Part shown: one piece after another, positions 1 to 5,895 of the stretch | Layout: each line of letters begins with the position of its first letter | How positions within the stretch are numbered: position 1 is the first letter of the stretch | DNA from: an uncultured Actinomyces sp. | GTDB lineage: Bacteria; Actinomycetota; Actinomycetes; Actinomycetales; Actinomycetaceae | Assembly (NCBI GenBank): GCA_938030835.1 | Contig: CALHID010000118.1 | Location: 1 to 6,082 of the forward strand | Length of the DNA: 6,082 nucleotides | Direction of reading: 5' to 3' | Notes under the pieces: model-generated | The model's database searches: none | The model's input: only the letters and a program-made list of their open reading frames with translations | What the model was told of the DNA's origin: nothing | Program-made: the position numbers and the translations under genes

Positions 1-1
1 T

Positions 2-706
2 TTGTGTGCGGCCTTTGAGGGCCAATTCCGAAACATCGCAACGGGTTTCTGGTATCACGACTCTTATCGCCCCGCCGGTGCGATGTCAATCCTTGCGGTT
101 CCGTTGATGGCGCTTGCTCTTGCGTGGCTGATCGAAAGTCTTGTGAAGACATCACATCCCAAGGGCGCCGCTCTTCGTGTCATCTCCTCTGCGCTCGTCT
201 ATGCTCTGATCGCTGCGGTCACGCTGACTGGGGGAAATATCAAGTGGCGCATTGCTACGATGCAAGATAGTGCCGAAGACCGAGCAAGCCACTACACCTA
301 TTCTGATGAGATTGTCTTCATGGATGAGGCAAGCCAGATCACCGGAACTCAAGGGAAGGTCGCTAATGATCCCTTCGATGGATCGATGTTTGGATACGCG
401 ACCAGCGGATTGCCAGTTGTCTTCACTTCCATGCCGGGGAACTGGATTGGCCAAATGAAGCCGGATGCTCTTGTCATCATGAATGACTTGTACAAGGTTT
501 CCGAAGACCCGGAAGAAATTTGCCCGGTGATCCAACAGGAGGATATCCGCTACGCGATTGTTCTCGAGCGTCATCGACAAGTCTTTGACGAACACTCGCC
601 TTGGGCTGGCATTCGGAACATTACTCCGGAAACACCCGGTTTTGAGCGTGTTCTGGAACGTGGGCCATACAGCCTCTACAAGGTCACGGCCTGCGGTCTG
701 AGCTGA
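2..706 (+). CDS. DUF6541-type polytopic membrane protein, C-terminal part
   Basis: The frame is open from the left edge and ends at TGA 704-706, so this is the C-terminal 234 residues of a longer protein whose start lies outside the window. The visible part opens with a loop reading GFWYHDSYRPAG (residues 15-26), then two hydrophobic segments at about 24-45 and 56-77. A soluble tail of roughly 155 residues follows, with YSDEIVFMDE (100-109), NDPFDGS (122-128) and a DIRYAIV strand (181-187). From memory, the WY-x-D-x-YR loop before the last membrane spans and an NPxDGS-like motif in the tail are characteristic of the actinobacterial DUF6541 family, which are large membrane proteins of unproven function. 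Their topology resembles GT-C glycosyltransferases, so a role in envelope glycan assembly is an inference, helped by the glycosyltransferase gene 92 bases downstream. The upstream TTG at position 2 is only an internal codon, not a start. Confidence 0.8.
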   Translation: MCAAFEGQFRNIATGFWYHDSYRPAGAMSILAVPLMALALAWLIESLVKTSHPKGAALRVISSALVYALIAAVTLTGGNIKWRIATMQDSAEDRASHYTYSDEIVFMDEASQITGTQGKVANDPFDGSMFGYATSGLPVVFTSMPGNWIGQMKPDALVIMNDLYKVSEDPEEICPVIQQEDIRYAIVLERHRQVFDEHSPWAGIRNITPETPGFERVLERGPYSLYKVTACGLS

Positions 707-707
707 G

Positions 708-734
708 TGTCAATGTCGCTATGGCGGTTTGACA
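708..734 (+). terminator. candidate terminator hairpin after the DUF6541-type gene
   Basis: TGTCAA (708-713) pairs perfectly with TTGACA (729-734). Inside, CGC (717-719) pairs with GCG (724-726) around a TATG loop, with two G-U pairs between the two helices and one bulged T. The hairpin begins two bases after the stop codon and is followed by TGGATTTTGCC, a short T run. The position fits a Rho-independent terminator, but the stem is only moderately G+C rich and the T tract is weak, so it could also be an operator for the next gene. Confidence 0.4.
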
Positions 735-786
735 TGGATTTTGCCCGGTTCGCTGGCATAGACTTTGCCCATAAGTGCACACAACG

Positions 787-792
787 AAGGAG
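787..792 (+). promoter_or_regulatory. ribosome binding site deciding the glfT2-like start
   Basis: AAGGAG lies six bases before GTG 799. The longer in-frame candidate, GTG 775, has no such site and would place this Shine-Dalgarno sequence inside the coding region, so 799 is chosen as the start. Confidence 0.75.
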
Positions 793-798
793 TGTCGC

Positions 799-2798
799 GT
801 GAAAGCGAAAAGTGAAGTGGCCGCTGAGGGAACTCAAACCGAACAACAGTGGGTTCCTGTTCAGCGCGTAGTGTTTCCAGGGGAAAGCGACACTTCGTTG
901 TGGCCGCTCTATGTGGACTGGGGAGTTGCCCCTTCCAGCGCGACGCTGAGTGCTTCGCAAGGAGACGAGAAAGCCCTGACTCTTCGTCAGTTTGAGATGC
1001 CGCGCGGCGTCGATGCGACACGCACCTCGATGCTGATCCCTGCTCGTGAACGTCTCTCCCTTGCAACCTACTTCAACGCATTCCCTGCTTCCTATTGGCA
1101 GCGTTGGACGGATGTCCGTAACATTCGTCTGACTCTCAAGCTCTCGAAGAGGGCCGTTGTTGAGGTCATGCGTTCTTCTGCGCGCGGTACTTTTACTCCC
1201 GTTGCAACTCGCGCTGGCTCTGGTGAGCTGAGCTTTGACATTCCGCTCAACCGTTTCGGTGACGGTGGTTGGATCTGGCCGGAAATCACCGCTCTCAAGG
1301 AAGACGTCGAACTTGAATGGGGAACCTGGTCAGTTCCTTCTCGTGAAGGTGACCGCCACGCAAATGTGACCGTGGGTATTACCACCTACAATCTTCCCGA
1401 GGACTGCTTGACTCAGGCTGAGCGCTTCCAAGCAGAACCTGAGGTCCTTGATCACATTGCCGAGATTCTCATTGTCGATCAGGGCAATAAGAACGTGAAG
1501 GACTGCGAGCGCTACCCTCGTCTGCAAGAGGAACTGGGAAGCAAGCTCCGCGTCATCGAACAGGCGAATTTGGGCGGTTCTGGTGGCTTCTCTCGCGGCA
1601 TGTACGAGATGCTCAAGAACCCCGATTCGGACTATGCCTTGCTGCTCGACGATGACGCTGTCATTGAACCCGAGGGGCTCCTTCGCGCCCTCGCCTTCGC
1701 AGAGCACACGCTGACCCCGACGATCGTCGGCGGCCACATGTTCAATGCGAATGAACGTACGATCTTGCACTCGATGGGTGAGACTATCGATGCTCACAAG
1801 TTCTGGTGGGGAGCTGTCAACCCCGAACTCGCAACGGTTGATTTGGCTCAGCGCACGATCCGCAATGATCCTCGCTTGAACCGCCGCATCGATGTTGCCT
1901 ACAACGGTTGGTGGATGTGCTTGATCCCCAAGCCCGTTGTTGCTGAGATCGGTCTGTCCCTGCCCTTCTTCATCAAGTGGGACGACTCGGAGTACGGCCT
2001 GCGCGCCAAGCGCGCCAGTGTGACGACTCCGAATACGGTCTGCGTGCAGCAGAGCACGGATTCCCGACGGTCTCTCTTCCCGGTGCTGCCGTGTGGCACG
2101 TGCCGTGGACCGAGAAGGACGACGGTCTGGATTGGCAGGCCTACTTCCACCAGCGCAATCGTTGGGTCGCAGCGCTGCTGCACTCTCCCTACCCGCGCGG
2201 TGCATCCTTCCCGAAGACCTCGCTGGCCTCGGACGTTCGCGCGCTGCTCTCGCTGCAGTACTACAGCGCAGATCTGCGCCGCCAAGGGCTCAAGGATGTC
2301 CTGCTTGGCCCAGGTCACCTGCACCCGTCAATGCACACCCGGGCTGCGGAGGCGCGCGCAAAGGCAAAGGAATACACTGACGCCCGCCTGATGACTGAGG
2401 CTGCAGACTTCCCTGCAGTGCACCGTAAGAGGCCCGCTCCGGTCGGCACCAAGCCGGATTCGCGTGCTCAGTTCATCTCGAAGGCAATTGCTGGTATCAC
2501 CAAGCAGTTCCTGCCTGAAGGCGAACACCGTGAGGATCGTGTTGAGGATGTTCTCTCCAGCACGGATGCTCGTTGGTGGAGGCTTGCAAACCTCAACTCT
2601 GCTCTGGTGTCGAACGCGGAAGGTTCTGGTGCGTGGCGCTACCAGCGCGATGCGAAGCACTACCGACGCGCTCTGGCAGAGAGCATTGCGCTCCACGCGG
2701 AGCTCATTCGTCGTTGGGCCTCGCTGAGCCGTGAGTATCGGGAAGCTCTTCCCGAATTGGTTTCTGTCCAGGCTTGGGAAAAGACTTTCGGTCTGTGA
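799..2798 (+). pseudogene. glfT2: GlfT2-like galactofuranosyltransferase, frame broken by a 41-base partial duplication
   Basis: GlfT2 enzymes polymerise the cell-wall galactan at the inner membrane face, adding UDP-galactofuranose units with alternating linkages. The first part reads 799-2391 and the second 1977-2798 in another frame; deleting 41 bases restores one protein of 652 residues, close to the 637 I recall for M. tuberculosis GlfT2. Order: N-terminal beta-sandwich domain (about 18-180), GT-A core starting HANVTVGITTYN (187-198), NLGGSGGF (257-264), metal-binding DDD (284-286), FIKWDD with catalytic-type D395/D396, WHVPW with H420, and a helical C-terminal domain to 652. D396 to H420 is 24 residues in the repaired protein, the same as D372 to H396 in the mycobacterial enzyme. 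Unrepaired, translation from 799 gives about 530 residues with a scrambled tail lacking H420 and the C-terminal domain, so it is probably inactive unless the lesion is an assembly fault. Acceptor and linkage are inferred from the family. Confidence 0.87.
1976..2048 (+). repeat. diverged direct repeat causing the frameshift in the GlfT2-like gene
   Basis: The segments 1981-2007 and 2022-2048 both encode DDSEYGLRA but in different frames (offset 41 bases). They differ at 5 of 27 bases: TCG/TCC, GAG/GAA, GGC/GGT, CGC/CGT and GCC/GCA, every one a synonymous third-position change. Similarity extends a few bases to the left (AGTGG at 1976, AGTGT at 2017). To the right the copies diverge: the first continues KRA, the second AEHGFPTV, the latter being the form that joins smoothly to the rest of the glycosyltransferase. 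A copy made recently from its neighbour would be identical, so two different versions of the gene appear to be joined here. Confidence 0.9.
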
Positions 2799-2799
2799 G

Positions 2800-2845
2800 A
2801 TAAGGGAAGGTGCGAGCAGCTCAAACTGCTCACACCTTCCCTTAT
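2800..2845 (+). terminator. strong hairpin terminator after the GlfT2-like gene
   Basis: The arms 2800-2819 and 2826-2845 pair over 20 positions with a single C-A mismatch (2813/2832) and a six-base loop CTCAAA. The stem starts one base after the TGA stop at 2796-2798. There is only a short U-rich end (UUAUU), but the length and G+C content make a very stable structure. It separates the glycosyltransferase from the acyltransferase gene, so the two are probably not one operon unless read-through occurs. Confidence 0.8.
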
Positions 2846-2855
2846 TCGCGCGAAT
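2844..2855. promoter_or_regulatory. 12-base perfect palindrome upstream of the acyltransferase gene
   Basis: ATTCGCGCGAAT is its own reverse complement. It overlaps the last two bases of the terminator stem and lies 40 bases before the acyltransferase start, where a regulator could bind. No convincing -35/-10 pair was found next to it, so an operator role is a guess. Confidence 0.25.
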
Positions 2856-2895
2856 CTAAGTTCTTGATCTGTCGATCAGAGGTGGAAAGAACAAA

Positions 2896-4032
2896 ATGAG
2901 TGCTGCACAAATTGGGAAGCCGGTGACGAAACGTCATTGGGAACTCGAACTCCTCCGCATATTTTCGATGTTCCTCATTGTTGCGACGCACTATTTCGCT
3001 TCTGATGATTCTCCCTCACGCATAGATCCAGCACTCGCCCAGTCATGGAAATCAGCGCTCCACGCGGTCACAATCATGCCGGGGCAAGTAGGCGTGACGA
3101 TTTTCGTTCTCATCTCAGCCTACTTTTTATCGCGTAGTACGCGCAGCCCGTTCACACGAGTAGCAAAGATCTGGATTCAGACCTTCATTTATTCATGTGG
3201 ATTATGGGGTGCTTACTTTGTTCTCTCGCTCCTTGTAGGATCCAGCCAATATTTTGTCAATCCTCGTTCTATCCTGATGTCCGTTTTCCCGGTGACATTC
3301 GGAGCGTACTGGTTCATCAGCGCATACGTTGTGATGGTGATTGTCGCGCCTTATATCAATATTCTTCTTGACGCGACCTCGCCTCGTCAGCACGGGGCAC
3401 TGCTGTGCCTATCGCTATGGATTACCTTTATCTGGCATATTCTGAATCCCGCGAACACATGGGCTTTTACTGATGCGTCCTATCTGTGCACTCTCTATCT
3501 CATCGGGGCTTTGATTCGTCGACACGAAGATCGCTTGCCTCGCGTACGTTGGTATTTCGCGATAGCGATCATGATACTCTGCGCGCTCATTTGCATGGTT
3601 GGTACGCATACAATTGCTGTTTCTTCTTTCCTTAGGGAACAGTTGTACTACCCAGGAAATCTCTTCACAGCCGGTACAGGGGCGTCTCCGATCCTTTCCG
3701 TGATTTGTGGTGTGCTCATTTTCCTCATGACACTTCAGTACATTTCAGGCCGTACGCATGCATCGACGCATGAAAGAATCTCCTCCCTTGTCCTGACACT
3801 TTCTCCGGCGACTTTTGGTGTCTATCTTCTTCACGAGAATTTTATTTTTAAGCCCCACCTGTGGGGACTTGTTTTCTCGGTTCCCAGCCCTAGCGGAGTA
3901 TGGCGACTTGCATATGCCTCTTTGAGCATCGTGCTCATTTACCTCGTGCTTTTAGCTGTATGTTTCGTAATTTTCCGGCTCGTTGTCCAGCCTTGCGAAA
4001 AGGCTTTTCTGAAAGTGCTTTCCCGGTCTTAG
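2896..4032 (+). CDS. acyltransferase 3 family integral membrane protein
   Basis: This 378-residue protein belongs to the Acyltransferase-3 family (OafA/WecH-like), membrane enzymes that transfer acetyl or similar acyl groups to extracytoplasmic glycans. The signature start is visible: ELELLRIFSMFLIVATHYF (16-34), with the conserved arginine R21 and histidine H32 in the first membrane span. Other family hallmarks are YWFISAYVVMVIVAPYIN (138-155), YLIGALIRRH (201-210) and GVYLLHEN (308-315). About ten hydrophobic spans can be counted, including 17-34, 58-78, 93-114, 128-158, 168-183, 195-208, 219-242, 264-283, 297-318 and 338-363. ATG 2896 is preceded by AGAGGTGG (2878-2885), ten bases away. 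The gene stands alone between a strong upstream terminator and a downstream gene with its own probable promoter. Its substrate is unknown; the neighbouring galactan-type genes suggest a cell-wall polysaccharide. Sampled lines have lower G+C (28/60 at 2941-3000) than much of the gene upstream. Confidence 0.9.
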   Translation: MSAAQIGKPVTKRHWELELLRIFSMFLIVATHYFASDDSPSRIDPALAQSWKSALHAVTIMPGQVGVTIFVLISAYFLSRSTRSPFTRVAKIWIQTFIYSCGLWGAYFVLSLLVGSSQYFVNPRSILMSVFPVTFGAYWFISAYVVMVIVAPYINILLDATSPRQHGALLCLSLWITFIWHILNPANTWAFTDASYLCTLYLIGALIRRHEDRLPRVRWYFAIAIMILCALICMVGTHTIAVSSFLREQLYYPGNLFTAGTGASPILSVICGVLIFLMTLQYISGRTHASTHERISSLVLTLSPATFGVYLLHENFIFKPHLWGLVFSVPSPSGVWRLAYASLSIVLIYLVLLAVCFVIFRLVVQPCEKAFLKVLSRS

Positions 4033-4085
4033 AGTGTGGGGGAGCGGTATGCAACTACCTGGGATATAAGTTCATTTACGTATAA

Positions 4086-4101
4086 GAAGTAGCTATACTT
4101 C
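4086..4101. promoter_or_regulatory. possible promoter with inverted repeat before the lipoprotein gene
   Basis: TATACT (4094-4099) matches a -10 element at five of six positions; the sequence 17 bases upstream, TTCATT (4071-4076), is only a weak -35. The -10 lies inside a perfect inverted repeat, GAAGTA (4086-4091) and TACTTC (4096-4101) around GCTA, which could be an operator. Predicted transcription start is about 4106. Confidence 0.35.
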
Positions 4102-4133
4102 CTTCCAACACATCCATACAGTGCTGTTGGAGG
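4102..4133 (+). promoter_or_regulatory. leader hairpin that contains the ribosome binding site
   Basis: CTTCCAACA (4102-4110) pairs with TGTTGGAGG (4125-4133) over nine positions, one of them a G-U pair, around a 14-base loop. The right arm includes GGAGG (4129-4133), the Shine-Dalgarno sequence seven bases before ATG 4141, so the folded form would hide it. If transcription starts near 4106 the left arm is partly missing; the structure matters only for transcripts starting further upstream, such as read-through from the acyltransferase gene. Confidence 0.4.
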
Positions 4134-4140
4134 TCCCATA

Positions 4141-4821
4141 ATGCGTAATCCCATCGTCAATGTATCTGCCGTCGTCCTGATCGGCCTGCTCAGCTTTTCA
4201 CTGACTTCCTGCAAGACAAGCTCGGGGAACCAAAATGCACAGGGTTCTTCGGTGGCCTCGGCAAGCGGGAATGAAACGCAGGGGAGTGCACAAAGCGAGG
4301 CTTCCCAAGGTTCTTCTCCCACGGCTTCGACGCAAAGTGCCACGGCGAGCGCCCAAGACGGGGGAGTGACCCCAACGCTCGGCATAATTCCTCAGGGCGC
4401 AAGCCGATTGGAGGATACAGGGGATGCGAAAGGAATCTGGGTGAACTCGCCCTCTGGACACATCCACTGCTGGTTCGCTAACGATCTGTTACAGCTGTGC
4501 ATGGTTGATTCCTATCGCGAGGATAAGCCCTACGGCGAGCAAGAATTCTTCCCGGGAACGCAACCGCTTCCCAAAGACAATATTCTTTTCGCAGGACTTT
4601 CGAAGGATAAAGAAATCCCATATATTTCCGCACGTCGAGATGGTCCGCTTCCTACGAACCAGGGCGAGCGTCTGCGCACTCTGTCATATGGAGAGACCGT
4701 TTTCGCGGGCAATGACGTGTGTACCAGCACAAGCGAGGCGATGGTTTGCTGGGACATTGAAACTGGCGATGGCGCAAAGATCAATCGAGCGGGAACAGAG
4801 ATCTTCCATCTCAAGAAGTAA
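4141..4821 (+). CDS. secreted lipoprotein with Ser/Thr-rich stalk and DUF6636-like C-terminal domain
   Basis: A 226-residue protein with a lipoprotein signal peptide: basic start, hydrophobic core (about 5-20) and lipobox LTSC with the lipidated cysteine at C24. A low-complexity linker rich in Ser, Thr, Gln, Ala and Gly follows (25-75), the usual stalk that holds a domain away from the membrane. The C-terminal domain (about 97-226) contains SPSGHIHCWF (103-112), a second cysteine at C120, LSYGETVFAGNDVC (181-194) and MVCWD (201-205). The four cysteines C110, C120, C194 and C203 probably form two disulphides. From memory, SPSGNIxC followed by a YGxxxxxGxxxC...VxC pattern is typical of the DUF6636 family of actinobacterial exported proteins, whose function is unknown. 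ATG 4141 is supported by GGAGG seven bases upstream. Nothing in the sequence ties it to a substrate; it may be monocistronic. Confidence 0.85.
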   Translation: MRNPIVNVSAVVLIGLLSFSLTSCKTSSGNQNAQGSSVASASGNETQGSAQSEASQGSSPTASTQSATASAQDGGVTPTLGIIPQGASRLEDTGDAKGIWVNSPSGHIHCWFANDLLQLCMVDSYREDKPYGEQEFFPGTQPLPKDNILFAGLSKDKEIPYISARRDGPLPTNQGERLRTLSYGETVFAGNDVCTSTSEAMVCWDIETGDGAKINRAGTEIFHLKK

Positions 4822-4858
4822 TGGGGTTTTCACCCGCGCCTCTAACGAGCAGGTGAGC

Positions 4859-4878
4859 AGTCCCTTGCGCGCAGGACT
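4859..4878. terminator. weak candidate terminator between convergent genes
   Basis: AGTCC (4859-4863) pairs with GGACT (4874-4878) around a ten-base G+C-rich loop containing the palindrome TGCGCGCA (4866-4873). It sits in the 65-base gap between the convergent lipoprotein and TIGR03089-type genes. There is no T run on either side, so the call rests mainly on position. Confidence 0.25.
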
Positions 4879-4886
4879 CTGAGCTC

Positions 4887-5621
4887 CTAATCCACGACAA
4901 GGCGCACCTTTTCGCTGGCGAAGATCTCCTGAGCCTTTTCGAAGGTGTATTGGGACTTGTCGACAACCACGACGCTGTGTCCATCCATCCATAGGTGCGT
5001 GAGTAGGGGAGCGCTCGGAAAGCTTTCGCTGTAGAGACCCAGACGCGTGGGTTGTCCCTGTGCCGAGGCCTCCTTGAGAAGAGCCTCTTCGTCAGAATTG
5101 ATCTGCGCGAGGTAATCCTTCATGGAAGGGGCGCTGCTCAGTGCCTCGTACTCGAATTGATCGCTTTGAGCCATGAGCTCGGACAGCGCGTCAAGGATCC
5201 CAGAGGGTAAAGAGCCTCTCCAGCGCATAGCCAGGGGAGCGGTGGAATGGGCCAGACGCCATGCTGCAGTGCTTGCCTCGAGGGGCGCAAGCTCGTTACT
5301 GACGTGCACATCGAAGCTGAAAGTGTTACTGGATGAATGCTGGGAGAAAAGGGTGTTTTGGGTTTCCCAACCCATCAAATCCCCGCTGACCTGCCAAAAT
5401 GTCGCCTGCCAGCCCGCTGGTAGCTCAATCAGAATGCTAGAGGTGCTGTCAGTATTTCCGAACAGGTCGTTACTGAGGTCAGAAGCAAGTAAATTTGCCA
5501 TTTTTGAGACCCAGCGAGAGGCGACGGGGCCTGAAATTTCATCTCGAAAACTGTGGTAGTGGGTCAAAATTGGATGATTTGCCTGCTGGGTTGTCGAGAG
5601 AAAATGTGAGATGGCTTGCAT
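4887..5621 (-). CDS. TIGR03089 family protein (AMP-binding enzyme N-terminal homologue)
   Basis: A 244-residue cytoplasmic protein ending at TAG (4889-4887 on the minus strand). It resembles the actinobacterial TIGR03089 family: N-terminal HPILTHYHS (16-24), SRWVSKMANLLASDL (35-49), then LPAGWQATFWQVSGDLMGWE (67-86), and a C-terminal VRLVVD. As I recall the family, these motifs correspond to the N-terminal part of acyl/AMP-dependent synthetases, but the protein stops far short of a full enzyme. No Ser/Thr/Gly-rich AMP-binding loop and no C-terminal lid domain are visible, so adenylation activity is unlikely; the function is unknown. Length is about normal for the family. ATG 5621 is kept because the family motifs begin near residue 16 and the next ATG (codon 41) would remove them, although no Shine-Dalgarno sequence precedes it. 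In mycobacteria the homologue (Rv3268) is, from memory, not far from whiB2, consistent with this neighbourhood. Confidence 0.75.
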   Translation of the reverse strand: MQAISHFLSTTQQANHPILTHYHSFRDEISGPVASRWVSKMANLLASDLSNDLFGNTDSTSSILIELPAGWQATFWQVSGDLMGWETQNTLFSQHSSSNTFSFDVHVSNELAPLEASTAAWRLAHSTAPLAMRWRGSLPSGILDALSELMAQSDQFEYEALSSAPSMKDYLAQINSDEEALLKEASAQGQPTRLGLYSESFPSAPLLTHLWMDGHSVVVVDKSQYTFEKAQEIFASEKVRLVVD

Positions 5622-5627
5622 AGAAAA

Positions 5628-5633
5628 AGGGTA
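5628..5633 (-). promoter_or_regulatory. possible -10 element for a leaderless TIGR03089-type transcript
   Basis: Read on the minus strand, TACCCT (5633-5628) fits TAnnnT and ends six bases before the ATG, which would place the start of transcription at the start codon. Together with the missing Shine-Dalgarno sequence this suggests a leaderless mRNA, a common arrangement in actinobacteria. No good -35 was seen. Confidence 0.3.
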
Positions 5634-5711
5634 GCGGAAAGGCTGTAAATGTGCTGTTTTTGCCCAATTTTCACAGCAAGTGTCCAGCTTTATGTTCAGG
5701 TTTCCTTGAAA

Positions 5712-5721
5712 TTCCGCGGAA
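5712..5721. promoter_or_regulatory. 10-base palindrome in the divergent intergenic region
   Basis: TTCCGCGGAA is a perfect palindrome, followed closely by GCGC-N8-GCGC (5723-5738). It lies about 90 bases upstream of the TIGR03089-type start and 175 bases before whiB2. It could be a regulator site; no regulator is recognised. Confidence 0.2.
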
Positions 5722-5816
5722 AGCGCGGATTACTGCGCTTTTGAACTTGCATAAAGTGTCAATTCGTGCACTGTTTTGAGGGTCCTTCGCACGCATTCCC
5801 TTTATCCTTAATCCGC

Positions 5817-5845
5817 TTGACAGGCGGAAACGACACGCGTGTAAT
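5817..5845 (+). promoter_or_regulatory. whiB2 promoter embedded in two inverted repeats
   Basis: TTGACA (5817-5822) is a perfect -35; after exactly 17 bases comes TGTAAT (5840-5845), five of six matches to the -10 consensus. Transcription should start near 5852, giving a leader of about 44 bases. TCCGC (5812-5816) and GCGGA (5824-5828) form an inverted repeat around the -35, and the perfect palindrome ACACGCGTGT (5833-5842) fills the spacer and overlaps the -10. Both are well placed for repressor binding. The region 5634-5811 shows no small gene. Confidence 0.65.
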
Positions 5846-5895
5846 TCTCGTATTGACCTTTTTGTTACATCTCATCACACAGAGGGGATACTACC

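Noticed and set aside
729..762. Promoter for the GlfT2-like gene, TTGACA with CATAGA
   Set aside because: The gap between the hexamers is 22 bases, too long for a normal promoter, and TTGACA is better explained as the right arm of the hairpin at 708-734.
775..798. Earlier GTG start for the GlfT2-like gene
   Set aside because: It would read through the AAGGAG site as coding sequence and has no ribosome binding site of its own.
1976..2048. Programmed ribosomal frameshift joining the two glycosyltransferase frames
   Set aside because: There is no slippery heptamer, and a simple +1 or -1 shift would leave a duplicated catalytic segment in the protein. A 41-base duplicated insertion explains the data better.
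1330..2205. 291-codon open frame on the minus strand inside the glycosyltransferase gene
   Set aside because: It is the antisense shadow of a well-supported coding region; the translation has low-complexity Arg/Ala-rich character and no recognisable motif.
1977..2798. Second half of the glycosyltransferase as an independent gene starting at GTG 1977
   Set aside because: Its first residues are an out-of-frame reading of the left copy, no ribosome binding site precedes it, and its content is the missing C-terminal part of the GlfT2-like protein.
5173..5559. 128-codon plus-strand open frame opposite the TIGR03089-type gene
   Set aside because: It is the complement of a gene with recognisable family motifs and shows none itself.
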